A stretch of 64,000 bases of DNA, taken from contig NZ_FQVB01000005.1 in the NCBI RefSeq assembly GCF_900129305.1, positions 1 to 64,000 of the forward strand, written 5' to 3'. The stretch is from Desulfacinum infernum DSM 9756. GTDB lineage: Bacteria; Desulfobacterota; Syntrophobacteria; Syntrophobacterales; DSM-9756. Numbering within the stretch: the first letter of the stretch is position 1; every line of letters starts with the position of its first letter. The position numbers and the translations under genes are program-made. Shown one piece after another: positions 26,310 through 35,319 of this stretch. The notes under the pieces were generated by a model. It made no database searches, was not told the origin of the DNA, and saw only the letters and a list, made by a program, of their open reading frames with translations.

Positions 26310-27620
26310 ATGAACACGCCTTCAAAAAACCAGGATCTCCACGCCCGCCGCAGCCGGGTGGTCACGTCGGCCTATGCCAGCCTGCGCCCGTGCTACATCG
26401 AGCGCGGCGCGGGCGCCCGCCTCTACGATGTGGAAGGCCGGGAATACATCGACTTCGCCGGCGGCATCGCCGTCATGAACGTGGGACACAGCCACCCGAA
26501 GGTGGTGGCCGCCATCCAGGAGCAGGCCCAAAAGCTCACCCACACCTGCTTCATGGTGCTGCCCTACGAACCGGCCGTGCTCTTGGCCGAGAAGTTGGCC
26601 CAGGCCGTCCCCGGCCGCTTTCCCAAGTCCGCCGTTTTCGTCAACAGTGGAGCCGAAGCCGTGGAAAACGCGGTCAAGGTGGCGCGCTATCACAGCAAGC
26701 GCCAGGCGGTGATCGCCTTCGAAAACGCCTTCCACGGCCGCACGCTGCTCACCATGAGCCTGACCAGCAAGATCAAGCCCTACAAGTTGGGTTTCGGACC
26801 GTTTGCTCCGGAAGTCTACCGCATGCCCTTCGCCTACTGCTATCGCTGCCCGTTCCAGCTTCGCTACCCGCAGTGTGAGACGGCGTGCGCGGACTCCCTG
26901 CGGGAGTTTTTCCTCACCCACGTGGCCGCCGAAAATACCGCCGCCCTCATCGTGGAACCCATCCAGGGCGAGGGTGGATTCATCACGCCGCCGCCCGAAT
27001 ACTTTCCCAAGCTCAAGGCCATTTGTGAAGAATTCGGGGTGCTTTTCATCGCCGACGAAATCCAGACCGGCATGGGACGGACGGGCACCCTCTTCGCCAT
27101 GGAACACTGGAACGTGGAGGCGGACATCACCACGGTCGCCAAGAGTCTCGCGGCGGGCATGCCCCTGGGCGCCGTGGTGGGGAAAAAAGAGATCATGGAC
27201 AGCGTCCATCCCGGGGGCCTCGGCGGAACCTACGGTGGGAACCCGGTGGCCTGCGCCGCCGCCCTGGCGGTCTTCGACGTGATCGAAACCGAGGACCTGC
27301 TCGACCGAGCCCGAAGGTTGGGCGAGAAGCTTCGCCGTCGTCTGGACGAGATGCACGGGCGGTTCCAATGCATCGGGGAAGTCCGGGGTCTGGGTCCTAT
27401 GCTGGCGCTGGAGCTGGTGAAGGACCGGGAGACCAAGGAGCCGGCGCCGGACGCCGCCAAGCGGCTCACCGACTACTGCTTCGATCGGGGCCTGGTGCTG
27501 CTGAGCTGCGGCACCTTCGGCAACGTGATCCGGCTGCTCATGCCGCTGGTGATCGAGGATGAACTCCTGGATCGCGGGCTTCAGATCCTGGAAGAGGGCT
27601 TTCTCGCCCTGGAAGGCTGA
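26310..27620 (+). CDS. Class III aminotransferase (4-aminobutyrate aminotransferase-like)
   Basis: A 436-residue PLP enzyme of the GabT/ornithine-omega-transaminase family. Landmarks are FVNSGAEAVENAVKVAR, FHGRTLLTMSLTSK, the EPIQGEGGFITPP segment, LFIADEIQTGMGRTG and the PLP lysine in TTVAKSLAAGMPLGAV. It transfers an omega-amino group (GABA, 5-aminovalerate or similar) to 2-oxoglutarate or pyruvate. AAGGA precedes the ATG. The sigma-54 promoter upstream and the Liv transporter downstream suggest induced uptake and deamination of an amino compound. Confidence 0.9.
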   Translation: MNTPSKNQDLHARRSRVVTSAYASLRPCYIERGAGARLYDVEGREYIDFAGGIAVMNVGHSHPKVVAAIQEQAQKLTHTCFMVLPYEPAVLLAEKLAQAVPGRFPKSAVFVNSGAEAVENAVKVARYHSKRQAVIAFENAFHGRTLLTMSLTSKIKPYKLGFGPFAPEVYRMPFAYCYRCPFQLRYPQCETACADSLREFFLTHVAAENTAALIVEPIQGEGGFITPPPEYFPKLKAICEEFGVLFIADEIQTGMGRTGTLFAMEHWNVEADITTVAKSLAAGMPLGAVVGKKEIMDSVHPGGLGGTYGGNPVACAAALAVFDVIETEDLLDRARRLGEKLRRRLDEMHGRFQCIGEVRGLGPMLALELVKDRETKEPAPDAAKRLTDYCFDRGLVLLSCGTFGNVIRLLMPLVIEDELLDRGLQILEEGFLALEG

Positions 27621-27711
27621 ACCGGGCAAGCGTTTGCGGCGGAAGGCTGCTGACGCCTTCCCCGTCGGAAGAAAAGAACCGAATCGTCACAACCCCAACC
27701 AGGAGGTCGCC

Positions 27712-28974
27712 ATGAAGGCTCGCACCCGAACAAACCTGTGGTTCCAACTGGCCCTGGTCCTGACCCTGGGCACCCTGATGGCCTGGGGCCCCGCCGTTCC
27801 CGTCCAGGCCCAGGACGTGGTGGTGAAGGTGGGCAACATCATCCCCCTTTCCGGCCCGTCCGCGTCCGTGGGACTCCAGGGCAAGCAGGCCCGGGAAATG
27901 GCGGTGGAGGAGATCAACGCGGCGGGAGGCATCCAGTCCCTGGGCGGCGCCAAGCTGGTGATGCTCTACGCCGACTCCGAATCCAAACCGGAAAAGGGAG
28001 TGGCGGAAGCCGAGCGGCTCATCAACACCGAAAAGGTCCACGTGCTTACGGGATGCTGGAACTCGGCGGTCACCTACCCCGTGACGGCAGTGGCCGAGCG
28101 CTACGGCATCCCCTTCATCGTTCCGGTATCCGTGGCGGATAAGATCACGGAGCAGGGCTTCAAGAATGTGTTCCGCATCGCGGCCAAGGACAGCTGGTGG
28201 ACCCGGGACCAGTTCGCCTTCCTCAAGGACCTGCAGGAGGAGTTCGGCACCAAGGTGAGCAAACTGGCCTTCGTCTACGAAAACGGCGACTGGGGTAAGG
28301 GATTCGCCGAGCAGTGGAAGAAGCTGGCCGCCGAACAGGGCTACGAAGTGGTGCTGGACGAACCCTATCCGTCCACGGCCACGGACCTGAGCCCCGTTGT
28401 GCAGAAGATCCGGCGGGCCCGCCCGGATGTGCTGATGCTGGTTTCCAATGCGGCGGACGCCATCCTGCTCACCAACACCCTGGCCGAATACAAGGTGAAC
28501 CTCAAGGCCGTCATCACCAGCGGCGGCGGCCATGCGGACCCCTCCTTTCTCAAGGCCGCCGGTGAAAACGCGCGGTATCTTTTCGACATCGTGGAATGGG
28601 AAACGGACATCAACAAGCCCGGCGCCCAAGAAGCCAATGCCAAATACAAGGCCAAGTACGGACAGAACCTGACGGGAGAGGCGGTGGACGCTTATCTCGC
28701 CATGTACGTGCTGGCGGACGCCCTGGAACGCGCCGGGTCCCTGGATCCGGCCAAGATCCGGGAGGCCCTGGCGGCAACCAACTACCGCAGCGGTCCCGGC
28801 ATGATCGTGGGCTATGACGCCGTTGAATTCGACGAGACGGGGCAGAACGAGCACGCCTCCCTGGTCATGGTCCAGATCAATGACCTGGGCCAGGGCCTGG
28901 AGCGCATCACGGTCTGGCCCAAGGGCGCGCGCCGCGCCGGCTACACCCCGGTTTTCCCCATGCCCGCGCGATGA
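27712..28974 (+). CDS. Liv-type ABC transporter periplasmic substrate-binding protein (cluster 2)
   Basis: A 420-residue protein with a signal peptide of about 33 residues (ending PVQAQD) and a type I binding fold (VGNIIPLSGPSASVGLQGKQ, EEINAAGGIQSLGGAKL). It is only distantly similar to the binding protein at 14366. AGGAGG lies eight bases before the ATG. The 91-bp gap after the aminotransferase has a small GGAAGGC hairpin (27641-27661) and a weak GG-N10-GC (-24/-12-like) match at 27624-27637, so a second sigma-54 start is conceivable. Ligand probably an amino acid or its analogue. Confidence 0.92.
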   Translation: MKARTRTNLWFQLALVLTLGTLMAWGPAVPVQAQDVVVKVGNIIPLSGPSASVGLQGKQAREMAVEEINAAGGIQSLGGAKLVMLYADSESKPEKGVAEAERLINTEKVHVLTGCWNSAVTYPVTAVAERYGIPFIVPVSVADKITEQGFKNVFRIAAKDSWWTRDQFAFLKDLQEEFGTKVSKLAFVYENGDWGKGFAEQWKKLAAEQGYEVVLDEPYPSTATDLSPVVQKIRRARPDVLMLVSNAADAILLTNTLAEYKVNLKAVITSGGGHADPSFLKAAGENARYLFDIVEWETDINKPGAQEANAKYKAKYGQNLTGEAVDAYLAMYVLADALERAGSLDPAKIREALAATNYRSGPGMIVGYDAVEFDETGQNEHASLVMVQINDLGQGLERITVWPKGARRAGYTPVFPMPAR

Positions 28975-29146
28975 AAAGCGGAAGGCCTCTTGGCCTTGCG
29001 GGAGCGGCGAAAGCCGAGCTGTTTATCGCGCCTCCCGGCGCTCCCCCAGCAGGCCGTTGACCGGTCCGCTCTTGTATCCATTCGGGCGGCGCAAGAACAC
29101 AAGGATAAGCTCCCGCTTGACGCGGTCCTGCATCAATGGGGAACGT

Positions 29147-29184
29147 TGGTGGTAGGGGCGGTTCGCGAACCGCCCCTACCACCA
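29147..29184. repeat. Perfect 38-nt palindrome before livH2
   Basis: The sequence is symmetric about 29165/29166 (arm TGGTGGTAGGGGCGGTTCG). It could form a 19-bp cruciform or an mRNA hairpin with almost no loop. The 263-bp gap between the binding protein and livH also has REP-like inverted sequence at about 28990-29055. Confidence 0.9.
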
Positions 29185-29237
29185 CAGGAACGGAAAGACG
29201 CTCCCTTCCAAGTCTCCAGGCAGCGAGAGATTCCGCC

Positions 29238-30125
29238 ATGCTCTTTTTGATCGAAGACGCCATCAACGGCATTCTCATGGGCTCCATCTACGGCCTCACA
29301 GCCCTGGGCCTCACGGTCATCTTCGGCGTGCTCAAGGTGATCAACTTCGCCCACGGCAGCCTGCTCATGGTGAGCATGTACGCGGCCTACTGGACGGTGG
29401 CCCTGACCGGCTGGCACCCCTATCTGGCCCTGGTGATCGTGGCCCCGGCCATGTTCGTCTTCGGCTACTACCTTCAGGACATCGTCATCAAGCCGATCTT
29501 CAAGGCCGAACAGGACGTGCGCGAGCCCATCACGGTGATCATCGTCACCACGGGCGTCTGGTACATCCTGGACAACCTCACCCTGCTCCTCTTCGGCCCC
29601 CAGTACCGCACCCTGCAGGACAATCCCTTGCGGGGCCGGATGCTGGAAATCGGGCAGATGCTCATCTCGGTGCCCAAGCTGTGGGGGTTCGCGGCCGCCG
29701 TTCTCACCGCATCGGGACTCTACCTCTTTTTCCAAAAGACCCGGCTGGGGCGGGCCGTTCGGGCCACCAGTCTGGATCGCCAGGCCGCGAGCCTCATGGG
29801 CATCAACCAATACAAGGTCTACAACATCGCCTTCGGGATCGGCACGGCCACGGCCGGCATCGCCGCCGTGACCCTGGTCCCCTTCTACAACGTGTTTCCC
29901 ACGGTGGGCGTTTTGTTCGACATCAAGGGGTTCATCATCGTGGTGCTGGGAGGGCTGGGGAGCATTGGAGGCGCCTTGCTGGGCGGCATCATCATCGGGC
30001 TCATCGAATCGGTGGGTCCCCAGTTCATGACCGCCACCTGGACGGAAGCCATCGTTTACGGCCTCTTTTTGCTGGTTCTCTTCGTCAAGCCCTCGGGGCT
30101 CTTCGGTGTGCGCTACGACTGGTAA
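29238..30125 (+). CDS. livH: Liv-type ABC transporter permease LivH (cluster 2)
   Basis: A 295-residue permease with GLTALGLTVIFGVLKVINFAHG near the N-terminus, several membrane helices and GGLGSIGGALLGGI near the C-terminus. The start at 29238 gives the normal LivH N-terminus; the extension upstream runs through the palindrome and is not credible. The ribosome binding site is weak (GAGAG), and it is separated from the binding-protein gene by 263 bp. Confidence 0.92.
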   Translation: MLFLIEDAINGILMGSIYGLTALGLTVIFGVLKVINFAHGSLLMVSMYAAYWTVALTGWHPYLALVIVAPAMFVFGYYLQDIVIKPIFKAEQDVREPITVIIVTTGVWYILDNLTLLLFGPQYRTLQDNPLRGRMLEIGQMLISVPKLWGFAAAVLTASGLYLFFQKTRLGRAVRATSLDRQAASLMGINQYKVYNIAFGIGTATAGIAAVTLVPFYNVFPTVGVLFDIKGFIIVVLGGLGSIGGALLGGIIIGLIESVGPQFMTATWTEAIVYGLFLLVLFVKPSGLFGVRYDW

Positions 30126-30152
30126 ATCCCCTGGAACGGAATCGGACGGCAC

Positions 30153-31166
30153 ATGACTAGGCGACACTACAACAAGATGGCGGCCGCGATCGTCCTGATC
30201 CTGGCCTTCGGACTGCCCCTGGTGGTGCGCAGCGCCACTTATCTTCACATCCTGGTCCTTCTCTACTTCTACGCCTACCTCACCACCAGCTGGAACCTGG
30301 TGGGCGGATTCGCCGGGGTGCTGCCCCTGGGACATGCGGCCTTCGTGGGCATCGGCGCCTACACCTCCACGATCCTCTACCTGCAGTACGGGATCAGCCC
30401 CTGGATCGGGATGCTGGTGGGAGGCGTTCTGGCGAGTTTCGTGGGGGTGCTCATCGGGCTGCCCACCTTCAAGATGCGCGGCGCCTATTTCGCCCTGGCC
30501 ACCCTCGCCTTTGCCGAAGGGATCCGGGTCATGGTGGAAAACATCGACCGGCTCGGCCCGTTCGTCCTGAACGGCCCGCGGGGCCTGCAGATTCCGCCCC
30601 TGAAGTTGGGCCTGGGCAACCTCGTGTTCGCCTCCAAGGAGCCTTACTACTACATCATCCTGCTCATGCTCCTGGCCGTGCTGGCCCTCACATGGGTCAT
30701 CGCCCGGTCCAAGCTGGGCTATTATCTCAATGCGGGCGGCGAGGAACCGGACGCGGCCATGGCGCTGGGGGTCAACGTGGCCCGGTCCAAGCTGACGGCC
30801 ATGGCCATGAGCTCTTTTCTCACGGCTCTGGCGGGCGCCTTCTACGCCCAGTTTACCCTCTACATCCACCCCAAGAGCGTCATTTCCCTGGATTTGTCCT
30901 TCGAGATCGCTTTCATCGCCCTCATCGGAGGGCGCGGCTCCATCGCCGGCCCGGTGCTGGGGGCCCTGCTGCTTCGGCCCGTGAGCGACTTTTCCCGGAT
31001 CTACTTCGGAGACACCCTGCCGGGCCTGCACCTGGTCATCTTCGGCGTGGTGCTCATCCTGGTCATGATCTTTCAGCCGCGCGGCCTCCAGGAACCGCTC
31101 ACCCGCGCCTACAACCGCTTGTTGGATCGACTGGCACCCGGGCAAACGAAGGAATTGGGAACATGA
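30153..31166 (+). CDS. livM: Liv-type ABC transporter permease LivM (cluster 2)
   Basis: A 337-residue permease with TTSWNLVGGFAGVLPLGHAAFVG, FKMRGAYFALATLAFAEG and LIGGRGSIAGPVLGAL. The stop overlaps the livG start (ATGA). Standard LivM length and topology. Confidence 0.92.
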   Translation: MTRRHYNKMAAAIVLILAFGLPLVVRSATYLHILVLLYFYAYLTTSWNLVGGFAGVLPLGHAAFVGIGAYTSTILYLQYGISPWIGMLVGGVLASFVGVLIGLPTFKMRGAYFALATLAFAEGIRVMVENIDRLGPFVLNGPRGLQIPPLKLGLGNLVFASKEPYYYIILLMLLAVLALTWVIARSKLGYYLNAGGEEPDAAMALGVNVARSKLTAMAMSSFLTALAGAFYAQFTLYIHPKSVISLDLSFEIAFIALIGGRGSIAGPVLGALLLRPVSDFSRIYFGDTLPGLHLVIFGVVLILVMIFQPRGLQEPLTRAYNRLLDRLAPGQTKELGT

Positions 31167-31894
31167 ACATCCTGGAAGTGAAAGAGCTGGGAAAGGACTT
31201 CGGGGGCCTGACGGCCCTGCAAGGGGTCCATCTCTCCATCGAGGCGGGCCGGATCTTCGGCCTCATCGGACCCAACGGGGCGGGAAAATCCACCGCCTTC
31301 AACTGCATCGCGGGGGTCTATGCGCCGACCCGAGGCGAGATCCGCTTCAACGGCGAGGTCATCAACGGTCAAAAGCCCTGGAACCTCTGCAAGAAGGGGC
31401 TGGCCCGAACCTTTCAGATCGTCAAGCCGTTCGCTTCCAAGACGGTGCTCTACAACGTCATGGTGGGAAGCTTCCTCCACACCAACAGCACCCGGGAGGC
31501 GCGCCGGCGGGCCCTGGAAGTCCTCGAATTTCTCCATTTTGCCGGCAAGGCCCACATGCGCGCCGGGGACTTGACCATCGCCGACCGGAAACGCCTGGAA
31601 ATCGCGCGCGCCCTGGCCACCCGCCCCAAGCTCCTGCTGCTGGACGAGGTCATGGCGGGCCTGCGCCCTGCCGAGGTGGATCAGATGGTGGAGATCATCC
31701 GCCGGCTGCGGGACCAGGGGATCACGATCTTCGTCATCGAACACATCATGCGCGCCATCATGGCGTTGTCCGATCGGGTCGCCGTGCTCCATTTCGGAAA
31801 GAAGATCGCCGAGGGAACCCCGCAGGAAGTGGCTTCGGACGAGCGGGTGATCAAGGCCTATCTGGGAGAAGAGTATGTCGTTTCTGGAAGTTAA
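31163..31894 (+). CDS. livG: Liv-type ABC transporter ATPase LivG (cluster 2)
   Basis: A 243-residue ATPase with Walker A GPNGAGKST, Walker B LLLLDEVMAGL and switch His in FVIEHIMR. The ABC signature is the divergent DLTIADRKRLEIARAL instead of the LSYGQ seen in the cluster 1 LivG; this variant occurs in some LivG subgroups and need not mean loss of function. Its last 20 bases overlap livF. Confidence 0.92.
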   Translation: MNILEVKELGKDFGGLTALQGVHLSIEAGRIFGLIGPNGAGKSTAFNCIAGVYAPTRGEIRFNGEVINGQKPWNLCKKGLARTFQIVKPFASKTVLYNVMVGSFLHTNSTREARRRALEVLEFLHFAGKAHMRAGDLTIADRKRLEIARALATRPKLLLLDEVMAGLRPAEVDQMVEIIRRLRDQGITIFVIEHIMRAIMALSDRVAVLHFGKKIAEGTPQEVASDERVIKAYLGEEYVVSGS

Positions 31895-32585
31895 GCATCT
31901 GGATGTGTTCTACGGCGACGTGCAGGTGATCTTCGATCTTTCCATGCACGTGGACGAAGGCGAGGTGGTGAGCATCATCGGCGGAAACGGCGCGGGAAAG
32001 TCCACCCTGCTCAAGGCCCTGTCCGGGCTGGTGCCGCCCCGCTCGGGGGAGATCCTCTTTCAGGGGCGGGCGCTGCACCGGGCGCCTCCGGAAGAGATCG
32101 TGGAAGAGGGCATCGTCCATGTCCCGGAGGGACGCCGCCTCTTTTCCCTCATGTCCGTCAAGGACAACCTGATCGTCGGGGCCTACAACCGGCGGGCGGA
32201 CGCCGTGAAGGACCGGACCCTGGGGGAGGTCTACGAGCTCTTCCCCAGGCTGAAGGAGCGGGAAGCCCAGATGGCCCTGACCCTTTCGGGAGGAGAACAG
32301 CAGATGGTGGCCATCGGACGGGGCCTCATGGCCAAGCCCAGGCTGCTCATGCTCGACGAGCCGTCCCTGGGCCTGGCCCCCATCCTGGTGAAGTCCATCT
32401 TCGATACTCTCAAAAAGATCGCCCAAGCGGGCACCACCGTGCTTCTCGTGGAACAGGACGTAAAGCATTCCCTGAGCCTGAGCCACCGCGGCTATGTGCT
32501 GGAACACGGCCGGATCGTCTTGGAAGGGCCCGCCGCCGATCTTTTGAACGACCCCCACGTGAAGACGGCCTATCTGGGGCTTTGA
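31875..32585 (+). CDS. livF: Liv-type ABC transporter ATPase LivF (cluster 2)
   Basis: A 236-residue ATPase with Walker A GGNGAGKST, signature TLSGGEQQMVAIGRGL and Walker B LLMLDEPSLGLAP, plus VPEGRRLFSLMSVKDNL. It overlaps livG by 20 bases. Its 3' end overlaps the convergent transglutaminase-like gene by 16 bases. Confidence 0.93.
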   Translation: MSFLEVKHLDVFYGDVQVIFDLSMHVDEGEVVSIIGGNGAGKSTLLKALSGLVPPRSGEILFQGRALHRAPPEEIVEEGIVHVPEGRRLFSLMSVKDNLIVGAYNRRADAVKDRTLGEVYELFPRLKEREAQMALTLSGGEQQMVAIGRGLMAKPRLLMLDEPSLGLAPILVKSIFDTLKKIAQAGTTVLLVEQDVKHSLSLSHRGYVLEHGRIVLEGPAADLLNDPHVKTAYLGL

Positions 32586-33349
32586 GTCCCACAGATTCCA
32601 ACCTGCTGCATCGCGCCCGCCGGGGATCGGCCCACCACGTCTTCGTCTTCGAAGATCCGCCGGGATGCGGCGTCGGCCTTTTCCAGCGCGTCGATCCAGC
32701 CCTGCACCCTTTCCGCCCCGTAGGCGGCCTTCCACGCATCCACGATGGTTTGGACCGGCACATCCGCGTAAAAACCGTGATATTCCAGATATTCCATGAA
32801 CTTCCGGCGGCTCTTGTCGTAGGGGTGAAGGAGCGAGTCGCTTCGGCCGTCGAAGTCCAGCGGATCGGTTCCGTGCCGCTCGCACAGTTCCTTGTGGAAG
32901 GCCGGAGTGGCCTTGACCCACCGGCCGTCCAGAAAAAGGTCCGTGTAGCCGTGGTAGACGAAGACGTTGGATCCCAGGTAGTCCAGGAGCTGGCGGGTGG
33001 CCAGGTGGTTTTTTACGGTGGCGAACCCGATCCGGGCGGGAATGCCCTGGGACCGGGCCGCGGCGCAAAGAAGCGCCGCCTTGGGGATGCAAAAGCTTCG
33101 TCCACGCCGCAGGACTTCGCTCGCCCGGTAGTGTTCTGCCCGGTGGAAGGGCGAATAGGGGTCGTAGCGGATCCGATCCCTCACGGCCCCATAGAGTCGA
33201 ACGGCCTTTTCCACGGGATCCGCCGCAGCGCCCACCGCTTCCCGGGCAAACGTGAGCACCCGCGGATGGTCCCAGTCCAGGATCGACGTCGTCTGTAAAT
33301 ATTCCCCCGTTCCCGTCATTGCCTCGGTTGCGCTTGCTTTTTGGACCAT
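32570..33349 (-). CDS. Transglutaminase-like superfamily protein, paralogue 2
   Basis: A 259-residue protein nearly collinear with the product of 21258-21971: shared SFCIPKAALLCA catalytic Cys region, VYHGYTDLFLDGRWVKATPAF and AYGAERVQGWIDALE. The DNA is also highly similar, so this is a recent duplication or gene conversion pair. It has a longer C-terminal tail that reads through to overlap the end of livF on the other strand. GGAGGAG lies nine bases before the ATG at 33349. Substrate unknown. Confidence 0.85.
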   Translation of the reverse strand: MVQKASATEAMTGTGEYLQTTSILDWDHPRVLTFAREAVGAAADPVEKAVRLYGAVRDRIRYDPYSPFHRAEHYRASEVLRRGRSFCIPKAALLCAAARSQGIPARIGFATVKNHLATRQLLDYLGSNVFVYHGYTDLFLDGRWVKATPAFHKELCERHGTDPLDFDGRSDSLLHPYDKSRRKFMEYLEYHGFYADVPVQTIVDAWKAAYGAERVQGWIDALEKADAASRRIFEDEDVVGRSPAGAMQQVGICGTQSPR

Positions 33350-33542
33350 GACCACACGCTCCTCCGTCTATTGGTTGAAGCTCACCTCACCCTTCCATCC
33401 AACCCACGGGCCGCACCCCCATTGGAGAGATCCCACGGGCGAAAACACGGAGAGTCTACACCGGGGTAGACCCGGGTGGGAAAAGGAGTTGCGGAGAGTC
33501 GAGGCCTTTTGCTACTGGTTGTGCATCACATGGAGGCGTTGG

Positions 33543-34505
33543 ATGGCATTTTCCTATCAAAGACGTATACAACGGTTGCTCCAAATTCTTGTGGAGGTCA
33601 AGAGCCAGCCCGGCCAACCCCTGAAGGCACTGATCGACAAATTGGGCATCAGCAAGGCCCTGTTCTATAAGGATCGGAAGATCCTCGCCGGACTCGGCTT
33701 CTCCTTCCACTACGACCGAGGCGCCGGGCGCTTCGTGGTCGACCGGGACGCCTTCCTGCCGGTGCAGGATCTGAGCGTGAGCGAACGGATCCTGCTGGTG
33801 CTTGCCGTCCGGCAGTTGTCTTCCTCGGGGGATTTCTATATCGGGCATCACGCCCTGAAGGCCGCGAAAAAACTGATTGCGGGGCTGGACGGGGACAGCG
33901 CCCGCTTTGCTTCGACCGTCTTCGACGACCTGGTGCTCCGGGAAGGCTTCGGCTGCCGGCCCCACATCGTGGACCGCCTGCAGGAAGCCGTGGTACGGCG
34001 CCGACGCATCCGCATCGACTACCTCAAGCCCGGCGCGTCCGAGCCGGCCTGCTATGAACTGGACCCTTATTTCTTCTTTTACCGGGGCCGCGCCTTGTAC
34101 GTGGAAGGCTATTGTCCCACCCGCAAGGCACTGCGCACCTTCCGGGTCCACCGCATCCGGCGCATCGCCGCCACCGGCATTCTTTTTCGACCGCAAGAGG
34201 ACTATGATTTCGGGCGCCGTTCCCGAAACGCCTTTTCCGTTTTCACCTCGGAAGAGACGCAAACCGTTCGGGTGAGGTTCAGCCCCAGGGCCCGCCCTTA
34301 TATCGAAGAGATCTTGTGGCATCCGTCTCAGCAAGTGCAACCCCAAAGGGACGGCTCCCTGATTTTCTGTGCGGAAGTGGCCGCCCCCCGAGAGGTGCTC
34401 TGGTGGGCCATGAGCTGGGGAGGTGATGCGGAGATCCTCGAGCCGGAATGGCTGCGCCGGGAAGCGGCCCGTGAATGCCGGAAAATGGCCGAGCTTTACC
34501 GTTGA
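33543..34505 (+). CDS. WYL-domain transcriptional regulator
   Basis: The 320-residue protein has an N-terminal winged-helix region (LKALIDKLGISKALFYKDRKILAGLG, about residues 25-50) and a central WYL domain (RIRIDYLKPGASEP..., YFFFYRGRALYVEGYCP, RTFRVHRIRRI), followed by a WCX-like C-terminal extension (VRVRFSPRARPYIEE). WYL regulators bind nucleotides or nucleic acids and often control stress or defence genes. GGAGG precedes the ATG at 33543. It is followed 22 bp later by two unrecognised proteins. Confidence 0.88.
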   Translation: MAFSYQRRIQRLLQILVEVKSQPGQPLKALIDKLGISKALFYKDRKILAGLGFSFHYDRGAGRFVVDRDAFLPVQDLSVSERILLVLAVRQLSSSGDFYIGHHALKAAKKLIAGLDGDSARFASTVFDDLVLREGFGCRPHIVDRLQEAVVRRRRIRIDYLKPGASEPACYELDPYFFFYRGRALYVEGYCPTRKALRTFRVHRIRRIAATGILFRPQEDYDFGRRSRNAFSVFTSEETQTVRVRFSPRARPYIEEILWHPSQQVQPQRDGSLIFCAEVAAPREVLWWAMSWGGDAEILEPEWLRREAARECRKMAELYR

Positions 34506-34527
34506 CCCCACGGCACAGGAGTGTTCC

Positions 34528-35298
34528 ATGGATTTGTCTCTTCCATCGCGTTTCTGCCTGCTGGACGAAGCGGAACGGGAGGCTCTGGTCGACTCCCGCG
34601 ACCGGGACTCCCACCAGCCGCATCTCGGCCGTTTTCTCAGCACCACCGGGCAGAGCCGCCTTTTGCGTCGACTCACTCTCGGGGCGTCGGAAAAGTCCTT
34701 TGCCTTCCCCCGCTTGGAAATGGACGGCCGGGGATGGATCGTGGACGAGACGGGAACTCGCCGCGGCCGTCTCGTGAGGCTTTCCCTTCCGGCCCGCTCC
34801 TACGAACCCCAACTGGCCTTGAGCCATGACTGGTTCTGGAACGAGTGGTGCTCGTTTCTCTGCAGCCCCTTTTCCTGGGCCCGGACGCGGCATGGGGAAG
34901 TGGATCTGGTCCTGGGCCGCGGCCATGAAGCGTGGAAGCGCATCGGCCAACAAGGTGTGATGGGTTGGCTGGAAGAACAATGGGAGCGCCTTTGGCACCA
35001 CCTGGGATCGCGGCCCCACCTGGAAAAATCGCTCGCCTTTGCCCTGGGATACAAGACCCTTTTCAAGGCCCAGGCGAGTGCGTGGGGCGTCAAGGATATC
35101 CCCGTCTTTTCCCGGGATCTCGCCGAATTCCTGGTGGATTACTACAAGAACGGTCCGCGCCGGCTGCAGCTTTTCAAAAAGGCGAGCCTGCCCGCCAAGA
35201 CCCGCGAACTGGAAGAGCTTCTCAGCCGGGGAACCTTCACCTCGATCCCTTTTCCCTTCAGTGAATCAGAGTATCCCGCGGTTCCGCCGGGCGACTAA
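34528..35298 (+). CDS. Hypothetical protein downstream of the WYL regulator, 256 aa
   Basis: I do not recognise this protein. It is soluble, rich in Trp and aromatic residues in the middle (DWFWNEWCSFLCSPFSWAR, about residues 99-117; MGWLEEQWERLWHHLG further on), with a basic helical C-terminal third (FLVDYYKNGPRRLQLFKKA). No signal peptide, membrane segment or known catalytic motif is visible. The codon use is as GC-rich as its neighbours. It starts 22 bp after the WYL gene with CAGGAG upstream, so it is probably co-transcribed and may be the effector of that unit. Confidence 0.7.
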   Translation: MDLSLPSRFCLLDEAEREALVDSRDRDSHQPHLGRFLSTTGQSRLLRRLTLGASEKSFAFPRLEMDGRGWIVDETGTRRGRLVRLSLPARSYEPQLALSHDWFWNEWCSFLCSPFSWARTRHGEVDLVLGRGHEAWKRIGQQGVMGWLEEQWERLWHHLGSRPHLEKSLAFALGYKTLFKAQASAWGVKDIPVFSRDLAEFLVDYYKNGPRRLQLFKKASLPAKTRELEELLSRGTFTSIPFPFSESEYPAVPPGD

Positions 35299-35319
35299 TT
35301 TTCCGGCCGCTCCGATCCC

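Noticed and set aside
29133-31145. 670-codon minus-strand open frame
   Set aside because: Antisense of livH and livM of cluster 2, which have clear motifs; the frame is extremely His/Gln/Asp-rich and has no recognisable domain.
31163-31894. LivG of cluster 2 as a dead ATPase because of its non-canonical ABC signature
   Set aside because: The ADRKRLEIARAL variant is found in some functional LivG subgroups and Walker A, Walker B and switch histidine are intact.
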